In this document: positions 54,136 to 64,000 of the stretch, one piece after another
How the letters are laid out: each line of letters begins with the position of its first letter
How positions within the stretch are numbered: the stretch's first letter is position 1
Assembly: GCF_011299575.1 (NCBI RefSeq)
Contig: NZ_CP049863.1
Coordinates: 2,666,001-2,730,000 of the forward strand
Source: Leucobacter viscericola
GTDB lineage: Bacteria > Actinomycetota > Actinomycetes > Actinomycetales > Microbacteriaceae
Length of the DNA: 64,000 bases
Reading direction: 5' to 3'
Translations under genes and position numbers: made by a program
The notes under the pieces: model-generated
Database searches by the model: none
What the model was told of the DNA's origin: nothing
The model's input: only the letters and a program-made list of their open reading frames with translations

Positions 54136-55005
54136 TCAGCCGGCGAGGTGTGCGTCCGTCATGGTTCCATCCGGTTCGACGTAGAACGTAATGGAATGAC
54201 CCCCAAACATTTCGCCGTCGTCGAAATAGGTCGTTATTAAGCCCTCGTCATTGATGGCAAGTTCACTGAGCCGGATGCGCCGCGCAAACGTGTCGGCGGT
54301 TATCGGTTCCGGTGCTGGTTCGCTATCGTCCTCCTGCTGCCAGTCATTGGCCAAGCCGGTAAGCTTCGTCGCGGCAAAGGCACGCCAGCTGGCCTCGACG
54401 CGCGGCAGCGCCGCGACAAGCTCGGTCAGATAAGAAAGCGCCACAGTGCAAGTTTCAGCACCTTCGACGGAACCTTCATCAACATCGAGTGACACGCCAA
54501 TTGCACTATCGTCCCGGTGGAGGTCTCCAATGAAGCACTCGAAAGCGCGATCAAGCGTGAAGCTGCCAAAATCTCTGGAGATGGTGTTGGGTTGCAGCCA
54601 ACGCTCCATTCGCTCGTCGAGGGCGGGGACATGCACATCACGCTCAATCACCTGTTCAAGGGCGAAATGATGGGCGGTATTCGGAACGGGTAGGCCAAGC
54701 TTTTTGCGTGCAACAGGGTCAGAGATAGCTCGGCGAACCCGCACCACGTACTGAGTCAAAGGTTTGAGATCGTGGATCCAGGTACCGCGCTGCTCGCCGG
54801 TAGCAAGCCAATAGAGCACACCCTCTTCCGAGACAATCGCGCCGGTCTCGTCAACATGCGCAATGACATCTATAGAAGGTGACCAGAGAGATTCTCCGCG
54901 AAAATGAGTCGCTCCACTTCCTATTGAGCCAGTGAGAACAACGATGTTGATGTGCGCTGACTCGTATCGCCTGTCGAACGCCTTACGCTCCCGCTTCTCG
55001 GACAT
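54136..55005 (-). CDS. DUF2262-type protein, probable immunity-like
   Basis: This is a 289-residue cytoplasmic protein from ATG 55005. The C-terminal 55 residues carry the DUF2262 pattern: ITADTFARRIRLSELAINDE, then YFDDGEMFGGHSITFYV and DAHLAG. The middle has a second alpha/beta part with FGSFTLDRAFECFIGD. DUF2262 proteins are often found among immunity proteins of polymorphic toxin systems; this is family knowledge from memory. It is divergent from an Imm22-like gene across about 80 bases. No toxin gene is seen near it. The start is uncertain because no good ribosome site precedes it; the frame is open to 55152. Confidence 0.75.
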   Translation of the reverse strand: MSEKRERKAFDRRYESAHINIVVLTGSIGSGATHFRGESLWSPSIDVIAHVDETGAIVSEEGVLYWLATGEQRGTWIHDLKPLTQYVVRVRRAISDPVARKKLGLPVPNTAHHFALEQVIERDVHVPALDERMERWLQPNTISRDFGSFTLDRAFECFIGDLHRDDSAIGVSLDVDEGSVEGAETCTVALSYLTELVAALPRVEASWRAFAATKLTGLANDWQQEDDSEPAPEPITADTFARRIRLSELAINDEGLITTYFDDGEMFGGHSITFYVEPDGTMTDAHLAG

Positions 55006-55084
55006 ACCATGAATGCTAGCGGCACAACTTGTGCTGATTTCGCAGGGGAAGTTATCTTCAACTTCGCAGGAGTAGGCTGATGAA

Positions 55085-55495
55085 ATGGCCGAGCGTATGA
55101 ACGAGGGCAGCGCCCTCTTCGCGCCTGACATCGTGTCTATCTGGATCGGCATATTCGCAGACGAAAGCGCGCTACGTGCCTACCTAGAACCCGTCTATAC
55201 CGACGACGGTGACACAAGAAGCGATTTCCGGGCCGACTTCGACATCGACTACGACGATGACTTCGCTGAAGCCGACCTCAGCACCAACCTCGTCGAGCAG
55301 CTACCGCAGCACTCCTACGGTTCAACCATCGACGCTGCCGCCCTCGCAGACATTCGCCGTTACCCAAGCGCGAACGCGCTCCTGCTTCTCTACAACATCG
55401 ACGCGTCCGCGTTCCAGAACCACCCGGGCCGAATGACCTTGCTCGGCACGTACGCCTATAGCCCGACGACCCCGGACCTTTCGAGGTACTACTAG
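55085..55495 (+). CDS. Imm22-like (DUF4284-type) small acidic protein
   Basis: This 136-residue protein starts at ATG 55085; AGGAG lies about 12 bases upstream, and the in-frame ATG at 55097 is an alternative. It is strongly acidic. VSIWIGIFADESALRAYLEP at the start and DFDIDYDDDFAEADL in the middle fit the Imm22/DUF4284 immunity family pattern as I remember it. It has no signal peptide or membrane segment. Together with the divergent DUF2262 gene it may be an orphan immunity pair. Confidence in the coding call is higher than in the family name. Confidence 0.7.
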   Translation: MAERMNEGSALFAPDIVSIWIGIFADESALRAYLEPVYTDDGDTRSDFRADFDIDYDDDFAEADLSTNLVEQLPQHSYGSTIDAAALADIRRYPSANALLLLYNIDASAFQNHPGRMTLLGTYAYSPTTPDLSRYY

Positions 55496-55522
55496 GGGTG
55501 GCTCGCAGCCGGGGCATACACT

Positions 55523-55554
55523 AAGGCCCCCGCTGGCGAACCAGCGGAGGCCTT
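55523..55554. terminator. Bidirectional terminator hairpin
   Basis: AAGGCCcCCGCTGG pairs with CCAGCGGaGGCCTT around CGAA. It lies between the convergent Imm22-like and carboxylase genes. Confidence 0.8.
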
Positions 55555-55565
55555 GAAATGTTGAA

Positions 55566-57332
55566 CTACTCCGCGTCGATGATCGAGAGCAGCAGGTGGC
55601 CGTTTGGCACGGTCTGCCCAACCGGGGCATCGATGCTCTGCACGACACCGTCGCGGTGTGCGTAAATCGACTGCTCCATCTTCATGGCCTCAAGAACTAC
55701 AACCAGGTCGCCCTCTGCGACCTCCTGGCCCTCGGTAACCGCAACCTTCACGACCGTTGCCTGCATGGGCGCAGCGACCGAGTCGCCAGTGGCCGCGGAG
55801 ACTCCCGAGCCCTTCGCGCGCTTCGGAGCGGGGCCACGCGTGACTTCCTGGTCGACGAGTGGCAACAGGGTTGCCGGCATAGTGACCTCGATGCGGCGAC
55901 CCGCAACCTCGGTCACGACGGTCTGGCGCTTTGGATCAGCCAGGAGCGAGGCGACCTCGCCCTCCCACGGCTCGATGTTGTTTGCGAACTCGGATTCGAT
56001 CCACGTTGTGTACACACCAAAGTGGCCGTCGGCGGCGGTGAATGCCGGATCCCGAACAATCTCGCGGTGGAACGGCAGCACGGTCGGCAGACCCTGCACC
56101 TCAAACTCGTCGAGTGCGCGACGGGCCCGCTCGAGCGCTTCCTCGCGGGTGGCGCCCGTGACGATCAGCTTGCCGAGCATCGAGTCGAAGGCGCCCGAGA
56201 CAACGTCGCCAGCAACCACACCCGTGTCAACACGAACGCCGGGGCCCGAAGCCGCCTGGAACACCGTTACCGGGCCGGGTGAGGGCAAAAAGCCGTTGCC
56301 TGCGTCTTCGCCGTTGAGACGGAACTCAAACGAGTGGCCGTGTGCAACGGGGTCCGGGTAGTCGAGTACGCCACCCTCGGCGATGCGGAACTGCTCGCGA
56401 ACGAGGTCGATGCCGGTGACTTCTTCGGAGACCGGGTGCTCAACCTGCAGTCGCGTGTTGACCTCGAGGAACGAGACGGTGCCGTCGCGAGCGACCAGGA
56501 ACTCGCAGGTGCCAGCGCCGACGTAACCGACCTCGCGCAGAATCTCCTTCGAGGCGCGGTAGAGCTCGGCGTTCTGCTCGTCGGTGAGGAAGGGCGCGGG
56601 CGCCTCTTCAACCAGCTTCTGGTGGCGGCGCTGCAGCGAGCAGTCGCGAGTCGACACCACAACCACGTTGCCGTGTGCGTCAGCGAGGCACTGCGTTTCG
56701 ACGTGGCGCGGCTTCTCCAAGAACTTCTCAACGAAGCACTCGCCGCGACCGAAGGCTGAGATTGCCTCGCGGGTTGCAGACTCGAACAGCTCCTCGACCT
56801 CATCGCGCTGGTAGGCGACCTTGAGACCGCGGCCGCCGCCGCCGAAGGCGGCCTTGATAGCGACGGGAAGACCGTACTGATCCGCAAACGCGACGACCTC
56901 GGAGGCGTCTTTTGCGGGGTCGCTGGTGCCGGGGGCAAGCGGGGCGTTCACCTTTTCAGCGACGTGGCGGGCCGAGACCTTATCGCCCAGGCGCTCAATC
57001 GCCTCTGGGCTGGGGCCGATCCAAATGAGACCGGCGGCGTTGACCGAACGTGCGAAGTCGGCGTTTTCAGCCAGGAAGCCGTAACCCGGGTGGACAGCAT
57101 CCGCTCCGGATCGCCGAGCCACACCAAGAATCTTGTCGATAACGAGGTAGGTCTCGGCGCTTGTGGTGCCCCCGAGTGCGTACGCTTCGTCGGCGAGCCG
57201 AGCGTGCAAAGCGTCGCGATCCTGGTCTGCATATACCGCGACGGAGGCGATGCCGCTGTCTGCAGCTGCTCGAATAATACGGACGGCGATCTCGCCGCGG
57301 TTGGCGATCAAAACTTTACGAATACGCGACAT
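55566..57332 (-). CDS. Acetyl/propionyl-CoA carboxylase alpha subunit (biotin carboxylase + BCCP)
   Basis: This 588-residue protein starts at ATG 57332 ([19 protein letters not shown]). The biotin carboxylase part covers residues 1 to about 450: the ATP-grasp glycine loop [29 protein letters not shown], and [12 protein letters not shown] linker follows, then the biotinyl domain at about 515-588 with the biotin-bearing lysine in EAMKMEQ. The fused layout is the actinobacterial alpha chain, which carboxylates biotin and serves one or more separate carboxyltransferase beta chains to make malonyl- or methylmalonyl-CoA for lipid synthesis. No beta chain gene is in the window. The frame extends to 57446 without similarity. 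Confidence 0.95.
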   Translation of the reverse strand: MSRIRKVLIANRGEIAVRIIRAAADSGIASVAVYADQDRDALHARLADEAYALGGTTSAETYLVIDKILGVARRSGADAVHPGYGFLAENADFARSVNAAGLIWIGPSPEAIERLGDKVSARHVAEKVNAPLAPGTSDPAKDASEVVAFADQYGLPVAIKAAFGGGGRGLKVAYQRDEVEELFESATREAISAFGRGECFVEKFLEKPRHVETQCLADAHGNVVVVSTRDCSLQRRHQKLVEEAPAPFLTDEQNAELYRASKEILREVGYVGAGTCEFLVARDGTVSFLEVNTRLQVEHPVSEEVTGIDLVREQFRIAEGGVLDYPDPVAHGHSFEFRLNGEDAGNGFLPSPGPVTVFQAASGPGVRVDTGVVAGDVVSGAFDSMLGKLIVTGATREEALERARRALDEFEVQGLPTVLPFHREIVRDPAFTAADGHFGVYTTWIESEFANNIEPWEGEVASLLADPKRQTVVTEVAGRRIEVTMPATLLPLVDQEVTRGPAPKRAKGSGVSAATGDSVAAPMQATVVKVAVTEGQEVAEGDLVVVLEAMKMEQSIYAHRDGVVQSIDAPVGQTVPNGHLLLSIIDAE

Positions 57333-57584
57333 GGGGTCCAGCCTATTGGAGCGAGTGGAGTAACCCTTGGATATATCGCACAAACATTTCGCAGAAACGC
57401 GGTTCAGTATCGCCAGCGCCCGGAGCGGTTGCGCGAGTGGGGCCAAAATTACACAACGCCTGTTTATGTGTTAGTGTGCCTATTGCTTGTCTGCGCATCG
57501 ATCCCTACGAAGCGCGAAGGTTCTCTTGGGGTGTCGTCAATTCGGGGATCGTTCGCGCTGTCATTTCTTAGGGGGAGAAAGAAA
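57333..57584. other. Divergent promoter region
   Basis: This 252-base gap lies between the carboxylase alpha chain (leftward) and the giant secreted protein (rightward). No gene or clear motif stands out beyond the strong GGGGGAG ribosome site at 57571. Confidence 0.4.
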
Positions 57585-60500
57585 ATGATGCAAAGCCGAT
57601 TTAAGCGAGCCGGAATTTTCCTGGCGCAAGCTTTAGTGGGGATGCTGGTTCTAACCGGGGGTGTGCTGACCGCACTCCCAGCAGGAGCCGTTGGGCCGCC
57701 AGTGACGTTTTCACTCGCGGCAGTTCAACTCGGTAGCGGAGAACCGCTGACCACGCTGAACTCGGGGAGTGAGTTCAACTACACCGCGAGTGTGGGCTGC
57801 CCTGATCCTTCGGGATGCGGGCCAGCGACACTCTCGATGCAGTTTCCTGCCGACGTTGAGTTTCTGGCGAGCGCCTTTACGCCGCCCAACGGAGTCACCG
57901 TTGACGTGAGCCCCGCCACGGGCCCGGCCACCGGCAAACTCGTGACACTCAGCTGGGACAACCTGGCCGCTACCTCGGTCGTCTTTCTGCCGTCTCGCCT
58001 GAGCGCAACGGTCGCAGCGAGCCTGAACGGCACGGTGCAGTCCGCAACCGCCACGCTCACTGCGGGTGAGGGCGCCAACACCACTGAAATTAGCGGTCGC
58101 GCCGACATTACCCTCCGGGTCTTCCAGAAGGCGTCACTCGGTGGCGTCACGAAAAAGTGGAGCACCACCAGCGTCGGCGACGGCAGCCGGGCGGCTGTGT
58201 CTTCGACCACAACCGGCACCGCCTCAGCGAACTCGGTGAGCTCACTGGTCTTCACCGAGCCGAGCGCCGAGACGATTCCGGCGGCGTCGATCCCCGTCGC
58301 CGAGGCCTTCGATTTGAAGAGCCTCGCGCTCACCCAGAACCCCGCTGGCGCGACTGTCAGCTTTGTGCTTGCGAACGGGAGCACTGCGGATCGAACCCTC
58401 GCGGCCGGTGAGCTGACCGTTGATGCCCCGGCCGACTCCGTGGGCTACACGGTCACGGTAGCCGGCCTGCCAGCCCTGACTGATGCTGCTGCCGCGGCAC
58501 GCACGGTCTCAGTGCAGGCCAACTACACACTTCGCGACGCCAAACGAAGCGACGGAACAAGCCTGATCGATCCAACCGTCACCGCCCGCTCGGTGCGCGG
58601 AACCGCACTTGTTGCCAACACGGTTGTTGATCCCGCTCCGGGCGACTCCGGCCGGGTCGAGACCTCCACTCGCGAAGACATCTCCGTTGTGGCCCTGGTG
58701 CCGACAATCTCGCGCTCGCTCGACTGGGTCACCGAGTCGGGGGATCTCACGTCGGTCTACCGCTCAGGCGAGGCTTCGACCACCACAATCAGGGCATCGA
58801 ACGCCGGTGTTCCGGTTCTCTCCTCGATCAGCGTGAAGACCTCAACCGATGTCAGCTCGTTCTTGGACTATCAGGCCCTCACTGCCGTTCCGAGCGTGAC
58901 CTTCCCGAAGGGCGCCACAACGGCGACCATTCAGTATCTCTATGTCTCGGCGCCGAAGAACGGCGAGGTGCAGACGTTTGCTGCTGGGTCGCCGGTACCC
59001 GACTCCTCCATTGACGGAAGAGATCTTGCTGATGTCGCGGGCTTTATTGTCACGTTCTCGGCTCCGAAGAACGGCGAAATCGCGGGTGAGTGCGTGCTCG
59101 CCGACGACTCCTGCGCGGCGGTCGTGACGATCGAATCAAAACTGCGGCTGACACGGCTCACGAACGGTGCCGCGATTAGCGCGCCGTCAAGCAACCCTGG
59201 CAGCACGAGCGTTTCGCACTCGGCTGAGGTGTCTGCTGTCGCAGCGACCGGAACGATCGTGAACCAGAAGACCAACGCGGCAACACTGCTGATCGTCAAG
59301 CCGCAGTTCACCGCAAAGCTGGAGAAGAAACTCGGCGACGACAGCGATCGGACGGTCTACCCGCTCACCGGTGTCGCGAAGGCGGGCGACTACTACGACT
59401 CGACAAAACCAACGCAGTCGTTCTCCGATCACGGGTTCCGGCTGACGGCCTCAACTGAGCAGGCCGAAAACGCCACCGAACTGCTCGGTGCTGACGAGAT
59501 CGTGATGGCGGATCCACAAACCGTCCCCACAAAAGCGAATCTCGGAAACAACCCCTTCAACGCGACCAAGTTCTCGGCGCTGCCGACCGCAGACGTAGCC
59601 TGCATCGACAGCAAAAAGAACCCGGTTGCCTCCACCACCAGCATGATGGTGTGGGTGGTCGACAGGATCGCGGATCCGACGACCGTCACAAAGGTTCCGT
59701 TTGACGCGTCGATCGACCTCGACCTCGTGGTCGGCGTGGAGTACTCGGTGCAGCCGAAGTCTGCCGCGGGACGATTCCCGATCGACCTCAGCTGCAGCAC
59801 ACCCACGGGAACCACGATTAAGTTCCGCGACAACCTGGTGAGCTCAGGGGTTGCCGTGTCGCCAGCGACCATTGGATCGGTCTCAACGCCCGGTCTGCTC
59901 GCGGTCGGTAATACGGCCCTGCTGACGACCGGTGCAAACACCGCAACGGCCACGGGCAGCGACTCGCTCTACCTGCTTGAGCTTGAGCGAGCTGGCGCAA
60001 TTAAGCACTACGACACCGACGCCAAAACCTTTGGCATCCAGGGCCAGAACTCTGCGACGGCGTTTTTGCTGGCGGGCGTTCCCGCAACCGAGAACACGCT
60101 GAAGGCACGAATCGTCGACGGTGGCGGAAGTGCAACCGGAAGCTCGCTTGACGTGTTTGCGTTTGTTGGAGCCCGCGATGCAAAGGTCGGTCCCGACCAG
60201 AAAATGACCATCAGCTTCTTCGACCGCGCCGGAAACCCGGTCGGCCCGACGGGCACTGTCACCGGTCCGACCGAGCTCAAGGGCACGGAGCTTTCTCCCG
60301 ACGACATCGAAAACTCGCAGAGCGACAACTACCTTGCTGTGCAGGGGGAGAAGCGCAAGATCGACTGGACCTCTGAGATTACGGCTGAACAGGCGAACGA
60401 CGTGTACTCGGTACAGGTCGATGTAACCCGCACCGACACGTCGAAGCCGCTGCAGCGCTTCGGCGCGTTCTCGGTGGTCACCGACATGACACTGCGTTCG

Positions 60501-63500
60501 GCTCTGAAGAGTGATCCGGCGAAACCTGTGGCGGGATCAATTGGCGGTGTGTTCTATTACAACTTCGCTGCCGCCTCCTCGCTGCAGGAGGGTGGCAGCT
60601 GGCTGAACTCTTCGCAGGTCTCTGCAAAGTATGCGGTGTTCGCACCCGATCAGTTGTTTGGCGATTCCGCGGTGAACTGGCGCAACCTGACCGGAACCAC
60701 CGTGCTGGTTGCCCAGCACGCGACGAAGTCGAAGATCACCCTCGACGCGTCCAACAAAACCGCCATCGGTGTCGCCGGTGTGCTCCCCGAGAACCAGTGG
60801 TCTGCGACGGGCAGCATTGCGGTCGGCCTTGACCGCATTGGTGTGTCGGTCGGCGGCGATCCTAACCTCGGTGCAAACCCGTTCGCCATCAACTCCTTCA
60901 GCGGCATCGAGTCGATGACCTGGCCCGAGATGAACGACGTGCCGAAAACCGGCACCGAAGCGCAGAAGCGGGTCGCGGGCAAGATCACGTACACCTACGC
61001 GGATGGCAGCACACTCGATGTTGCCGCGCCCGTTGGTGCGACTGCGGCCCAGATGAATCCGCCCGAGGCCGACTGGGACAAGATCGTTGATGTTTCGGTC
61101 ACCTGGCAGCAGGACGGAAAATACGTCGGCCTGAAGCGCACGGCCGCGACAGTGCAGGGACGACTCGTGTTCCAGCTGACGCTGCTCGACAAGGTTCGCC
61201 AGGGCTACAGCTACAAGTTCTTGAGCGGTGAGCCGACTGACCTCACCTCGGGGCAGAGCATTGACGGTGCCTTCCAGACCGAAAGCGGTAAGGTCTCGCA
61301 GCTTGCCGAGGTTCGCCCCGAGTACAGCGCAGCGTTTGGCGACATGAAGCTGACGAACAGCCTCGGGACCGACAAAGTGGTCATCGACGTTGCAGACAGC
61401 TCGGTTGCAGTTTCGCTGCGTAACACCACCGGCGGAACGCTCTACCGGGACCTGCTGCCGGCTGCCACATGGACTCTCGCCGTGAAGAACACCGGCAACA
61501 TTCCGGTTTCGGCATTGCGATCCTCGACGTCTTCCGGGCTGCTTGACGGCAAGAGCTGGCCGGATTCCGATCCTGCCGGGTATTCCGTTGAGCCGGGCTC
61601 GTTGTTCGACGCGTTTGATGTCACACGAGCACGAGTGGTGTACCCGAGCGGTGCAAGAACTGCAACGGTGTGGGCGCGAGGTGCCGATGGTGCCTGGAGC
61701 TCCCCGATTGCCGCGGGCAACGGTAGCTACATCACCCTCCCGCTGCAGGGAGACGGGCCGAAAGCCTGGAGCGACGTCACGGGTTTCCGTGTCCAGTTCA
61801 CCGGTGACGAGATTCTCGGCATGCGCATTGCGATGCAGGGGGAGGGCTCCCTGCTCATGGAAACCAAACTGCGCGCAACACTGCGCAGCGATTCTGGCGT
61901 TATTTCGCCCGCAACAAAGCTGCCAGAGAATCAGACGCAGTGGCAGGTGCCAGGAACCGGAGCGGGTGCTTCGTACCTGGGCACCTTTGCGGCACCGCTC
62001 GCTGAGATGATTGCCGATACTGCGATCGCCTACATTACCCCGGGTTCGCCCTCACCAAAGGTGAACAAATACGCGGGCACGTACAACATCGCAACGAACA
62101 CAGGAACGACCACGGCAAACACCAACCCTGGTGCGTGGACGAACTTCTACATTGTTGTCTCGAACCTGAGCGGCGCGACCAGCAACCTGAACGACCTGCA
62201 GGTGGTTGACACGCTGCCGAAGAACCTTATTTACAACGCGGCGAACGCTTCGGCCACGTGGTCGGTGGCTTCGGCTCCGGCTGGCGTCTCAACAACTCCC
62301 GTCTTCACCGAGACGACGGGTGCGGATACGCAGCTGCGCTGGGTATGGCCCGAGGGTCAGTCGCTCAAGCCAAACGAGCGAATTGTGCTGAAGGTGCCGC
62401 TGCAGATGCGTGACGGTGTCGCAACCGGCAGCTCGGCGGTGAACTCGGCTCGCCTCGTTGCCTCCGGGATCCCGGGCGCTACAGTGCAGTCGGTGTGTCA
62501 GTCGGAGGATTCCGCCTCGGCAAACTGTGTCTCGACCGCGGCAGTGACTTCGTTGCGCAACGACTCGGTGCGAGTCGAGTCGTACGCTCAGGCTGGCGCC
62601 ATCACCTCGAAGACTCTAGAGGGAGACGAGTGCTCGCCGTCAACCGTTGCTGATTGGCAAGACGGCACCTGGCTGCGTAACCCCTGCGTCGTGGAAACGA
62701 GCACGGGTGGCACGATGACCTACCGACTCAAGCTCATCAACTCGGGGAACAACGACGTGCAGTCGCTTCGTTTTGTTGACGAGCTGCCCAAGATCGGTGA
62801 CCGCGGAGCGGTGCTCCCCGGCGCGCGTGGATCTGAGTGGACACCGAAGCTCGTTCCCGGATCAGTGCGTTTGATTGCGGGAGCAGAAGCTGAATCGCTT
62901 GGGGCACGAGGGGACGGAACCGTATCCGGTGCGTTCCGCTACAGCAGCACCGCGGATCCCTGCGTTCTTGACCCCGACGCGTATGCGGGCCAGAAGACGC
63001 TCGCGTGTGCTGCCGGCACCTGGACGAGCGCGGCGAGCACTTCGAGCGAAGCCCTCGGGGGTGACGTTGCGTTTGGTGCTGGAAGCCTGTTGCACGGCGG
63101 TGAGTACGTGATCGTCGAGTTCAAGATGAGTGTTCCCACCACCGACACCAGTGCGACGGTTGCTTGGAACAGCGCGGCCATTACTGGGCGCGCGACTCCC
63201 GTCAGCGACTGGCTGCCCGCATCCGAATCGGCACGATCTGGCGGCCGGGCGCAAGACACAACGCTCACGCTAAACCTCGCTCTCGCCGATTCAGACGCCG
63301 CCAAGTGGCACCTGAAGGCGCAGCAGTACGTGGTCTACTACAGCTGCCTCGCTCCGGGGGAGACCGTGCCGCTCACCGGCCAGGTCACGATGAAGGGCAT
63401 CTCAAAGATCGACGGCGTCGAGACGGCGACGATCCAGAACCTGCCCCGCGGAGCGGAGTGCCAGGTGACCGACGAGACCTATCAGCCGCTCGGAACAACC

Positions 63501-64000
63501 GGGCAGCGGGCGGCCTCGCCGCAGTACGGATCGGTAGCCGCCGGAACCACCGGGTACAGCTACACGACTGACCCGGCGGATCCGATCGTGCTCGGTTCGG
63601 ACGCTGCGCTCAACGTGATCACAACCACCAATGCCTACACGGCCTCGTCCGTTATGGTCAGTGCGGTTGCGCAGGGAGACGCGGTTTCGTACCTTCCGGC
63701 AGGATCGAAGTTCCAGGTTGACGCGACGTGCGAGTTCGGTGGTTTCACCGAGACCTACGGTCCGTTCATGATCGAGAACGGCGGCGAAACACCCGTTGAA
63801 GGATTGCCGGTCGGTGCGAACTGTTCCTTCAAGGAAACCGATCACCTGGGTGCGAGTTCCGTGGCAGCCGCGGTTGACGGCGACGCGGCAACTCTCGACT
63901 CGACTCGAGGTCTCCGCATGCTGACGATCGAGCCCGGCGCCCACACCGTTGAGTTCGTCAACACGTTCGCGGCCGGTGGGGATCTGACGATCCTCAAGAC
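57585..64000 (+). CDS. Giant secreted surface protein with DUF5979-like domains (3' end outside window)
   Basis: This frame stays open from ATG 57585 to the window end, at least 2138 residues. GGGGGAG lies at good spacing. A signal peptide spans residues 1 to about 36 (FKRAGIFLAQALVGMLVLTG, then ALPAGA). The body is a series of beta-rich modules with few cysteines, including DUF11-like phrases (NFYIVVSNLSGATSNLNDLQ, VVDTLPKNLIYN; YRLKLINSGNNDVQSLRFVD). Near the end come repeated DUF5979-type modules: YYSCLAPGETVPLTGQVTMK, ATIQNLPRGAECQVTDE, then FQVDATCEFGGFTETYGPF, GLPVGANCSFKETD and AHTVEFVNTFA. Such modules are often followed by a sortase signal, so an LPXTG-type end is expected beyond 64000. 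It probably forms a stalk or fimbria-like adhesin. Confidence 0.85.
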   Translation, partial: MMQSRFKRAGIFLAQALVGMLVLTGGVLTALPAGAVGPPVTFSLAAVQLGSGEPLTTLNSGSEFNYTASVGCPDPSGCGPATLSMQFPADVEFLASAFTPPNGVTVDVSPATGPATGKLVTLSWDNLAATSVVFLPSRLSATVAASLNGTVQSATATLTAGEGANTTEISGRADITLRVFQKASLGGVTKKWSTTSVGDGSRAAVSSTTTGTASANSVSSLVFTEPSAETIPAASIPVAEAFDLKSLALTQNPAGATVSFVLANGSTADRTLAAGELTVDAPADSVGYTVTVAGLPALTDAAAAARTVSVQANYTLRDAKRSDGTSLIDPTVTARSVRGTALVANTVVDPAPGDSGRVETSTREDISVVALVPTISRSLDWVTESGDLTSVYRSGEASTTTIRASNAGVPVLSSISVKTSTDVSSFLDYQALTAVPSVTFPKGATTATIQYLYVSAPKNGEVQTFAAGSPVPDSSIDGRDLADVAGFIVTFSAPKNGEIAGECVLADDSCAAVVTIESKLRLTRLTNGAAISAPSSNPGSTSVSHSAEVSAVAATGTIVNQKTNAATLLIVKPQFTAKLEKKLGDDSDRTVYPLTGVAKAGDYYDSTKPTQSFSDHGFRLTASTEQAENATELLGADEIVMADPQTVPTKANLGNNPFNATKFSALPTADVACIDSKKNPVASTTSMMVWVVDRIADPTTVTKVPFDASIDLDLVVGVEYSVQPKSAAGRFPIDLSCSTPTGTTIKFRDNLVSSGVAVSPATIGSVSTPGLLAVGNTALLTTGANTATATGSDSLYLLELERAGAIKHYDTDAKTFGIQGQNSATAFLLAGVPATENTLKARIVDGGGSATGSSLDVFAFVGARDAKVGPDQKMTISFFDRAGNPVGPTGTVTGPTELKGTELSPDDIENSQSDNYLAVQGEKRKIDWTSEITAEQANDVYSVQVDVTRTDTSKPLQRFGAFSVVTDMTLRSALKSDPAKPVAGSIGGVFYYNFAAASSLQEGGSWLNSSQVSAKYAVFAPDQLFGDSAVNWRNLTGTTVLVAQHATKSKITLDASNKTAIGVAGVLPENQWSATGSIAVGLDRIGVSVGGDPNLGANPFAINSFSGIESMTWPEMNDVPKTGTEAQKRVAGKITYTYADGSTLDVAAPVGATAAQMNPPEADWDKIVDVSVTWQQDGKYVGLKRTAATVQGRLVFQLTLLDKVRQGYSYKFLSGEPTDLTSGQSIDGAFQTESGKVSQLAEVRPEYSAAFGDMKLTNSLGTDKVVIDVADSSVAVSLRNTTGGTLYRDLLPAATWTLAVKNTGNIPVSALRSSTSSGLLDGKSWPDSDPAGYSVEPGSLFDAFDVTRARVVYPSGARTATVWARGADGAWSSPIAAGNGSYITLPLQGDGPKAWSDVTGFRVQFTGDEILGMRIAMQGEGSLLMETKLRATLRSDSGVISPATKLPENQTQWQVPGTGAGASYLGTFAAPLAEMIADTAIAYITPGSPSPKVNKYAGTYNIATNTGTTTANTNPGAWTNFYIVVSNLSGATSNLNDLQVVDTLPKNLIYNAANASATWSVASAPAGVSTTPVFTETTGADTQLRWVWPEGQSLKPNERIVLKVPLQMRDGVATGSSAVNSARLVASGIPGATVQSVCQSEDSASANCVSTAAVTSLRNDSVRVESYAQAGAITSKTLEGDECSPSTVADWQDGTWLRNPCVVETSTGGTMTYRLKLINSGNNDVQSLRFVDELPKIGDRGAVLPGARGSEWTPKLVPGSVRLIAGAEAESLGARGDGTVSGAFRYSSTADPCVLDPDAYAGQKTLACAAGTWTSAASTSSEALGGDVAFGAGSLLHGGEYVIVEFKMSVPTTDTSATVAWNSAAITGRATPVSDWLPASESARSGGRAQDTTLTLNLALADSDAAKWHLKAQQYVVYYSCLAPGETVPLTGQVTMKGISKIDGVETATIQNLPRGAECQVTDETYQPLGTTGQRAASPQYGSVAAGTTGYSYTTDPADPIVLGSDAALNVITTTNAYTASSVMVSAVAQGDAVSYLPAGSKFQVDATCEFGGFTETYGPFMIENGGETPVEGLPVGANCSFKETDHLGASSVAAAVDGDAATLDSTRGLRMLTIEPGAHTVEFVNTFAAGGDLTILK

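Overview
The window is high-GC DNA with actinobacterial traits: frequent GTG/TTG starts, LPXTG and LAXTG sorting signals, a biotin-dependent acyl-CoA carboxylase alpha chain and a fused ECF sigma/anti-sigma protein. It most resembles Microbacteriaceae, possibly Leucobacter; that name is an inference from protein character, not from a search.

Layout. 1-3700 holds tex, a small membrane protein and a tRNA-Thr(GGT)/tRNA-Met(CAT) pair with a terminator. From about 3.9 to 41.3 kb lies a large cell-surface locus. It contains secreted small proteins, a 1511-aa LPQTG surface protein, a glycosyltransferase translationally coupled to a 55-aa membrane peptide, and two paralogous LAXTG-type secreted proteins (one frameshifted). 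The paralogs bracket a two-gene module of an AAA+ ATPase and a TPR/multi-membrane protein. Next come a sigma/zinc-finger/TM/Ig-like regulator (frameshifted), a 1662-aa beta-helix/invasin-like LATTG protein and a 5206-aa adhesin. The adhesin has about 37 repeats of about 105 aa, three of whose arrays form 1.91-kb super-repeats, and it ends in three SLH-like repeats. A lipoprotein closes this part. From 41.3 kb the window is metabolic: a CDGSH protein with a haem-oxygenase-like iron enzyme, TetR with a divergent SDR, and a polyol-type operon (FAD oxidase, SDR, FGGY kinase, MFS). That operon lies behind glpP and a terminator hairpin that GlpP would be expected to read through. Further on are an SDR, an MHS-type transporter with a luciferase-like monooxygenase, a divergent pair of immunity-type genes (DUF2262 and Imm22-like), and the acyl-CoA carboxylase alpha subunit. 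The window ends inside another giant secreted protein (57585 to beyond 64000) with DUF5979-like domains.

How it fits together. Surface proteins here use three anchoring modes: LPXTG, LAXTG and SLH. They share Ig-like modules with a GYAxPG signature. The membrane-anchored sigma protein has the same kind of module outside the cell, which suggests it senses the surface and may control this locus. The AAA+/TPR-TM pair is the best candidate for an undescribed system, perhaps assembly or export of the flanking LAXTG proteins.

Caution. Three genes are broken by apparent single-base losses in short G/C runs (near 12668, 19216 and 48744). They may be sequencing errors rather than true pseudogenes.
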